From: Humisphaera sp.
Lineage (GTDB): Bacteria > Planctomycetota > Phycisphaerae > Tepidisphaerales > Tepidisphaeraceae
Assembly (NCBI GenBank): GCA_025351525.1
Contig: JANXVV010000603.1
Location: forward strand, 1-9,762
DNA: 9,762 nucleotides
Direction of reading: 5' to 3'
Shown here: piece by piece, positions 5,929-9,762 of the stretch
Layout: each line of letters starts with the position of its first letter
Position numbering within the stretch: the first letter of the stretch is position 1
Program-made: the position numbers and the translations under genes
The notes under the pieces: model-generated
Database searches by the model: none
What the model saw: only the letters and a program-made list of their open reading frames with translations
What the model was told of the DNA's origin: nothing

Positions 5929-7413
5929 CTAATCGAGGCCACAATCAAAATTTCGTCGAACCAGCATCACATCGCCATCACGTTTGATCAATTCGTGGGT
6001 CTTTCGAGCGTAGGGGTGTGTTACCCGCATCTTGGGGTTGCCATGGTCTTTGAGGTCGACTCGTCCGCGTCGGAAGAGGTATTCCGCAAAGCTGCGGGCG
6101 GATTGCTCGTCCGTCGGTTGGGGCGCGGCACCCATGGCCGGTGCCGCCGAAGACACGCCAAACTTTCGCGTCTCACCAGGGACATACATGACAATGGCTG
6201 CCCCTCCCATGCCGAAATCGTTTCCGGACATTTTGACCGTCGGCAAACCGTTCGCCGCAGGGCTGGGTGCCACCATTCCTCGCGTTGAGCGAGACGTCGA
6301 TGCAGCAGGCGACAACTCTTCGCTGACCATGCTTTGCAGCGATAAAATCCCGCGGCGAACAAACGCGCTTTTTAATGCTTCGTTGTATTTCCCCTGGTAC
6401 AAACGACGGTCTGCATCCAAAAAGTGTGCGGCGACCTGACTGTAAAACTCGGGCACCACCGACGCACTCTGCACGGCATCGGCCAACAGATGCGCCATGG
6501 CATCGCTGGCTTCCAGAAGATTGGCGTCATTGATGCCGCCGATCGTTTCCAGCATGTTCGACAGCGCCTCGTAGAAACCTCCCGTGAAGACGCGAGAAAA
6601 CGAATGGGGTTCGGAGGTGAGTTCCGAATCGGGACCGCTGGGGCGGAGGGTGTCGGGCGCGCGGTAGAAAAAAGAATTGACGGCGTTGCGCAGACAATCG
6701 GGCGGCGCGCTGTCCGGCCGACGCTGCCGCAGCGCCCATCCCAATTGCTCGGCCAGACGCGAAAGGCGCGAGGACTGGTAAAACGGGCTTCCACCGGCGG
6801 TCAGTTGTTGCCGAATGCCGGAAAGTTGCAGACCGATCAGAATCGCCGACATATCGCCGAACGACTCGTGGAAGGCGGCAACCTCGCCGCTCATGACATC
6901 CCACAGTTCAGGGCGTAGAACATCCAAAACCGCATGTCCCATTTCGTGGCATACCACGTCCGGGCTTTCACCGGAATAGACGATTTTCCCTCCGGCAGTG
7001 TCGTGGAAAAATGAAAGTCCGACGCGATCGTAATAGGCATTCAGTTCCGCGCCGGCATCCAGCGTCACCTTTAACGTATCGCCGGGCTGCCAGCGTTTCA
7101 AACCGGTGATCGAGGACCAGAATTGGCTGCCGCGTGCGAGCGCGTCGGCGGCGGCCCAATAGCGGAATTCGCGAGACCCCGGGGCATATACTTTCGGCGC
7201 AGGCACCGCTTCGGTGATTTTCACTTTCATCGCGGCAGTGGATAAATCGGGCAAATCCCGAGTCACCGGAAGCGCGCCTGACATCGGATCGTCGTCCCAT
7301 GCCGCCACTTTTTGTGTCGCCTCCTTCCCGGCGGCTTTAGGCTTGACGATCTTTGATGGCTTTAATCCTTTTCCCATTTTTTTCATTGTCCCGGTCTTTT
7401 TAGCCGCCGCCAT
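5929..7413 (-). CDS. Thermolysin-like (gluzincin) zinc metallopeptidase with a lysine-rich N-terminal tail
   Basis: The 494-residue protein has the zinc motif HEMGH (156-160). It is followed 23 residues later by E183 in HESFGDMSA, matching the third ligand and the ExxxD pattern of thermolysin-type (M4/M36) peptidases. HSFSRVFTGGFYEAL (270-284) resembles the M4 segment carrying the catalytic histidine, which would make H270 the counterpart of thermolysin H231. It lacks a signal peptide and the usual M4 propeptide. Instead, residues 1-35 are Lys/Ala-rich (KKTGTMKKMGKGLKPSK) and look disordered. About 50 C-terminal residues (440-494) form a separate charged segment. The ATG at 7413 has a strong ribosome site (AAAGGAG); the ORF continues upstream to 7572 but would overlap the SGNH gene in another frame. 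It lies 73 bases after the SGNH gene and 46 before the small basic gene. The substrate is unknown; family assignment is firm at fold level only. Confidence 0.8.
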   Translation of the reverse strand: MAAAKKTGTMKKMGKGLKPSKIVKPKAAGKEATQKVAAWDDDPMSGALPVTRDLPDLSTAAMKVKITEAVPAPKVYAPGSREFRYWAAADALARGSQFWSSITGLKRWQPGDTLKVTLDAGAELNAYYDRVGLSFFHDTAGGKIVYSGESPDVVCHEMGHAVLDVLRPELWDVMSGEVAAFHESFGDMSAILIGLQLSGIRQQLTAGGSPFYQSSRLSRLAEQLGWALRQRRPDSAPPDCLRNAVNSFFYRAPDTLRPSGPDSELTSEPHSFSRVFTGGFYEALSNMLETIGGINDANLLEASDAMAHLLADAVQSASVVPEFYSQVAAHFLDADRRLYQGKYNEALKSAFVRRGILSLQSMVSEELSPAASTSRSTRGMVAPSPAANGLPTVKMSGNDFGMGGAAIVMYVPGETRKFGVSSAAPAMGAAPQPTDEQSARSFAEYLFRRGRVDLKDHGNPKMRVTHPYARKTHELIKRDGDVMLVRRNFDCGLD

Positions 7414-7486
7414 GAAATACTCCTTTGCCCGGTTGGGCTTGAAGAATCGAAAGGTCTCGCATTCTGAATTGGGATGAACTGGATCT

Positions 7487-8440
7487 TTAGGGGATTTCTG
7501 CGGCAAACTGCTCTGCAACCGCCTCGAACCCTTTTCGCGTGGGATGCATCTCATTGTCCCACCAATCCTCATAATCCGAGGGCCGATTGGAAAGCGTTCC
7601 GCGGAGATCGATAAACTTCACATGCGAAAACTGAGGCAATGCCGTCACGCTACGGATCATCGTATTCAGGCGATCGATGAGATCTTTACAGATAGCGATG
7701 TTTTCCTTGAGGTCGCCGTATCCCTTTAAGTCAAAACCGGGCTTGAGCCAGGGGCCGGGCAGGAACCACCATCCCCCCAAAAATCCTCGTCCGTCCGGCA
7801 CGGGATAGTCGTAACCGTGGAGCAGGATCGGAATGGTGGCATTCGCCAGGGATTCGCAAAGCGCAGTGATGGCGGAGAGAATGGTCACGTAGGCCAGTCG
7901 AACGCGATCTTCAATGATGCCTTCCACAACGCGTTCGTTGAGTCCGCGAGTGGGTGACAGACTGTGATTGAGAAGCATCTGAAATTGATCGCCGGCCACA
8001 TCGTTACCGCCGCCCGAGAGCAGAATTGCACGGGGAACGACGCCGTGCCGAAGCACTTTTTCGATTCGTCGGCTGAAATCGTCCAGTTGCCCACTGTAGG
8101 CCATTGCTTCAACCGAATCGCCCCGATGCGCGACTGATTCAATCTCGAAACCGTGTCGGTCATCCAAGGATTTCAGCACGTCCACAAATGGATAATCAAA
8201 CCAGGAATCGCCCTCGGCGATCAATGTTCCCACGCTTTGCGCCATCGCCATGATCGGAGTGACGCTGGCAAGGCTCGCCAGCGTTTTACCTTTCGCCACG
8301 GCGGCTTTTTGAGCCCGCGCGACTGCGGCTAATCGAGGCGCGGCGGCTGCTTTTCGCCGTCCAACGGCCTCGGCGGCCCGCTTCTTGCCGGATGCAATTG
8401 CCGAACGTTCACTTACGAGAGGTGTTCGCGACTTTGCCAT
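7487..8440 (-). CDS. SGNH/GDSL-family hydrolase with an Ala/Lys-rich N-terminal tail
   Basis: The 317-residue protein is a serine hydrolase of the SGNH fold (esterases, lipases, deacetylases). Block I is AEGDSWFDYP with nucleophile S79, block II AHRGDS with G107, block III LSGGGNDVAG with N146, and block V DNEMHPTRKGF with H299. The residue three before the histidine, normally the third catalytic Asp, is N296, with D295 next to it. Residues 1-60 are rich in Ala, Lys and Arg and look disordered. There is no Sec signal, although a mildly hydrophobic stretch (SLASVTPIMAMAQSVG) precedes block I. GGGA lies five bases before the ATG at 8440. It is the first gene of the operon with the metallopeptidase and the small basic protein. 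The substrate is unknown. The aromatic loop GGWWFLPGPWLKPG (222-235) is unusual and may form the substrate pocket or bind a membrane. Confidence 0.85.
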   Translation of the reverse strand: MAKSRTPLVSERSAIASGKKRAAEAVGRRKAAAAPRLAAVARAQKAAVAKGKTLASLASVTPIMAMAQSVGTLIAEGDSWFDYPFVDVLKSLDDRHGFEIESVAHRGDSVEAMAYSGQLDDFSRRIEKVLRHGVVPRAILLSGGGNDVAGDQFQMLLNHSLSPTRGLNERVVEGIIEDRVRLAYVTILSAITALCESLANATIPILLHGYDYPVPDGRGFLGGWWFLPGPWLKPGFDLKGYGDLKENIAICKDLIDRLNTMIRSVTALPQFSHVKFIDLRGTLSNRPSDYEDWWDNEMHPTRKGFEAVAEQFAAEIP

Positions 8441-8523
8441 TTGCTTCCCTTTGCCAGCCTAAAGCCAAACCACCCAAGTTTACAAACCTAACAATCGTTA
8501 CATACGGAAAGCAAGGAAAATGT

Positions 8524-8540
8524 TTCCCGAAATCCGGGAA
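8524..8540. promoter_or_regulatory. Dyad upstream of the SGNH operon, possible operator
   Basis: TTCCCG-aaatc-CGGGAA is a perfect 6+5+6 inverted repeat 84-100 bases upstream of the SGNH start codon. It lies 14 bases from the left end of the insertion sequence. The position suits an operator or an upstream regulator site. No convincing -10/-35 pair was found between it and the gene. Confidence 0.3.
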
Positions 8541-8556
8541 TTTCAGGATAGGACTA

Positions 8557-8584
8557 GTGCTTTGTCACACTTCTAATTTGGGAT
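8557..8584 (+). repeat. IS630 left terminal inverted repeat
   Basis: It begins GTGCTTTGTCACACTT and ends AATTTGGGAT. It pairs with the right repeat at 9732-9759 except at positions 5, 12 and 17. Confidence 0.93.
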
Positions 8585-8615
8585 GTTGTCGCCGTCCGGT
8601 TTTGGTCGATTCCGG

Positions 8616-9059
8616 ATGATGCAAAAGAAATACATTGTTCGGCTGTCAGATGCGGAGCGGGAGACGTTGAAGGAAGTTCTCAAAATGAAGCGAGTTGCAT
8701 CTCAAAAGGTGCGACGAGCGCAAGTCCTGCTCAAGGCGGATGCCAATGGCCCGAATTGGCCCGACCGGAAAATAGCCGAAGCTTTTGACTGCACCCGCCA
8801 AGCGGTGGAGTGCATTCGTGAGCGCCTTGTGACCGAAGGTTTTGAGATCGCACTCGACGGGAAACCCAAAAGTCGGGTTCGCAGGAAGGTTCTCGATGGT
8901 GAGCAGGAAGCCAAGATCATCGCCTTGCGGCTGGGGACACCCCCGGCGGGGTTCGCCAATTGGACGCTGCGGTTGTTGACCGAACAAGTCGTCGCGCTGG
9001 AGATCGTGGAGTCGGTCAGTCACGAGACCGTTCGTCAGACGCTTAAAAAAACGGGATGA
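8616..9059 (+). CDS. IS630 transposase, N-terminal part (orfA, DNA-binding)
   Basis: The 147 residues hold the DNA-binding half of an IS630 transposase. A helix-turn-helix lies at about 49-76 (PDRKIAEAFDCTRQAVECIR). A second winged-helix-like part at about 94-145 contains PPAGFANWTLRLL and VSHETVRQTLKK. It starts at 8616 or the adjacent ATG at 8619. An ATG at 8583 falls inside the terminal repeat and was rejected. The frame ends at TGA (9057-9059), which overlaps the orfB ATG as ATGA. The protein is joined to the catalytic half by a probable -1 frameshift at the A7 run. Confidence 0.9.
   Translation: MMQKKYIVRLSDAERETLKEVLKMKRVASQKVRRAQVLLKADANGPNWPDRKIAEAFDCTRQAVECIRERLVTEGFEIALDGKPKSRVRRKVLDGEQEAKIIALRLGTPPAGFANWTLRLLTEQVVALEIVESVSHETVRQTLKKTG
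9045..9051 (+). other. A7 run, probable -1 frameshift site joining orfA and orfB
   Basis: Seven adenines precede CGGGATGA. A shift of -1 here changes the reading from LKKTG-stop to LKKNGMTQRK, continuing without a stop into orfB. The merged sequence matches the usual IS630 pattern, in which the winged-helix part ends in LKKN before the catalytic domain. The mechanism could be ribosomal or transcriptional slippage. A recent one-base insertion that broke the gene is the alternative. Confidence 0.65.
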
Positions 9060-9745
9060 CCCAGCGGAAGATCGAGTACTGGGTGATCCCGCCCAAGGCC
9101 GACGCCGAGTTCGCCGCGAGCATGGAGCAAGTACTCGATGTGTACGCCAGGCCCTACGATTCCCGGCATCCGGTGTTGTGCATGGACGAGCAACCGATTC
9201 AGTTGTTGAAAGAAACGCGTGTGCCGATCGCCGGTACGAAAAAACATCCGCGCCGCGTGGACTACGAATACGAACGGGCGGGAACAGCGAGCATTTTCAT
9301 GTTCACCGAACCACTGAGTGGCTGGCGTTTTGTGTCCGTGCGTGAACGGCGGACCAAGGTGGATTGGGCGCAGGAAATCGAGCAGCTGCTGGCGACTCGA
9401 TACGCGTCGGCTGAGAAGGTCATTTTGGTTTGCGACAATCTGAACACGCATACCAAAGGTGCCTTCTACGAAACATTCGAGCCGGAGAAGGCCAGATCGA
9501 TCGTCAAGCGGTTGGAGTTTTGCCACACGCCAAAGCACGGCAGTTGGTTGAACATCGCCGAGAACGAATTAAGCTCGATGACCCGCCAATGCGTCAGCGG
9601 ACGACGTTTCGCCACGATCAAAGCACTCAGCGATGAAACCACTGCCTGGCACAACCACAGCAATGCCCGCCAGCGAGGAGTCGATTGGCAATTCAAGGTT
9701 GACGATGCCCGAATAAAGCTGAAATCCGTCTATCCCAAATTATAA
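9056..9745 (+). CDS. IS630 transposase, C-terminal DDE catalytic part (orfB)
   Basis: The 229 residues form the DDE catalytic domain that cuts and joins the element ends. The likely catalytic residues are D44 in LCMDEQP, D127 in LVCDNLNTHT and E169 in HGSWLNIAENE. All three family blocks are intact. The ORF opens with an ATG that overlaps the orfA stop (ATGA), so reinitiation could also yield a separate protein. Fused through a -1 frameshift, the transposase would have about 376 residues, near the usual IS630 size. The stop lies 14 bases after the right repeat begins, as is common for compact insertion sequences. Confidence 0.92.
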   Translation: MTQRKIEYWVIPPKADAEFAASMEQVLDVYARPYDSRHPVLCMDEQPIQLLKETRVPIAGTKKHPRRVDYEYERAGTASIFMFTEPLSGWRFVSVRERRTKVDWAQEIEQLLATRYASAEKVILVCDNLNTHTKGAFYETFEPEKARSIVKRLEFCHTPKHGSWLNIAENELSSMTRQCVSGRRFATIKALSDETTAWHNHSNARQRGVDWQFKVDDARIKLKSVYPKL

Positions 9746-9759
9746 GTCTGACAATGCAC
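9732..9759 (-). repeat. IS630 right terminal inverted repeat
   Basis: Read on the minus strand it begins GTGCATTGTCAGACTT and matches 25 of 28 positions of the left repeat. TA and then G follow, completing CTAG at the end of the window. It overlaps the last codons of orfB. Confidence 0.93.
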
Positions 9760-9762
9760 TAG

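Larger units (their letters stand above)
8555..9761 (+). mobile_element. Complete IS630-family insertion sequence
   Basis: The element between the two TA dinucleotides is 1203 bp (8557-9759). It has 28-nt terminal inverted repeats matching at 25 positions. A TA stands on each side (8555-8556 and 9760-9761), both within CTAG, which fits the TA target duplication and CTAG preference of IS630. It carries one transposase in two overlapping frames. Both ends and all catalytic residues are intact, so it may still be active. It is inserted upstream of the SGNH operon, between that operon's promoter region and whatever lies beyond the window. Confidence 0.93.

Noticed and set aside
7414..7572. N-terminal extension of the metallopeptidase ORF
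   Set aside because: The ATG at 7413 has a strong ribosome site; the extension would overlap the SGNH gene and shows no conserved-looking sequence.
9035..9538. Minus-strand ORF within the insertion sequence
   Set aside because: It is antisense to the DDE domain and has no recognisable domain.

Overview
The window looks like chromosomal DNA of a Gram-negative bacterium, most probably a planctomycete or another member of the PVC group. The reasons are Sec-exported SMP-30-like and ThuA-like proteins in tandem, an outer-membrane barrel protein, a planctomycete-style Uma2 protein, and several families of GC-rich intergenic inverted repeats. One repeat family gives the spurious translation GRDAHAT, which is common in PVC genomes. 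The assignment is inference; no ribosomal marker is present.

Layout. Bases 48-2112 (minus strand) hold a ThuA-like protein and, downstream of it, an SMP-30/gluconolactonase-like protein. Both have signal peptides, and two long inverted repeats separate them. A divergent intergenic region (2113-2379) carries a 15-nt perfect dyad and another paired palindrome. On the plus strand follow a four-helix membrane protein with a zinc ribbon (2380-3033) and a stand-alone ATP synthase epsilon gene, atpC (3157-3552), with its own good promoter. Convergent to atpC is an outer-membrane beta-barrel protein (3583-4509, minus). A perfect 21-nt inverted repeat separates it from a Uma2-family protein (4677-5411, minus).

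Bases 5679-8440 (minus) look like a three-gene operon: an SGNH hydrolase, a thermolysin-like zinc metallopeptidase, and a 67-residue basic protein. None has a Sec signal, and all begin with a lysine-rich tail that looks disordered. I could not name this system. It is the best candidate in the window for something undescribed, possibly exported or packaged enzymes sharing a leader. Directly upstream of it sits a complete IS630-family insertion sequence (8555-9761). It has 28-nt terminal inverted repeats, TA duplications inside CTAG, and a transposase split over two frames at an A7 run.

The other clear signal is the intergenic repeats. Three complete pairs and one looser pair consist of two inverted copies of a short GC-rich palindrome, total span about 67-96 nt, the architecture of REPINs. 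A fifth long inverted repeat is built differently. They occur only between genes, and the operon at 5679-8440 has none inside it. No gap without a gene exceeds 300 bases; the three largest (996-1242, 2113-2379, 5412-5678) are each largely accounted for by these repeats and possible regulatory sites.
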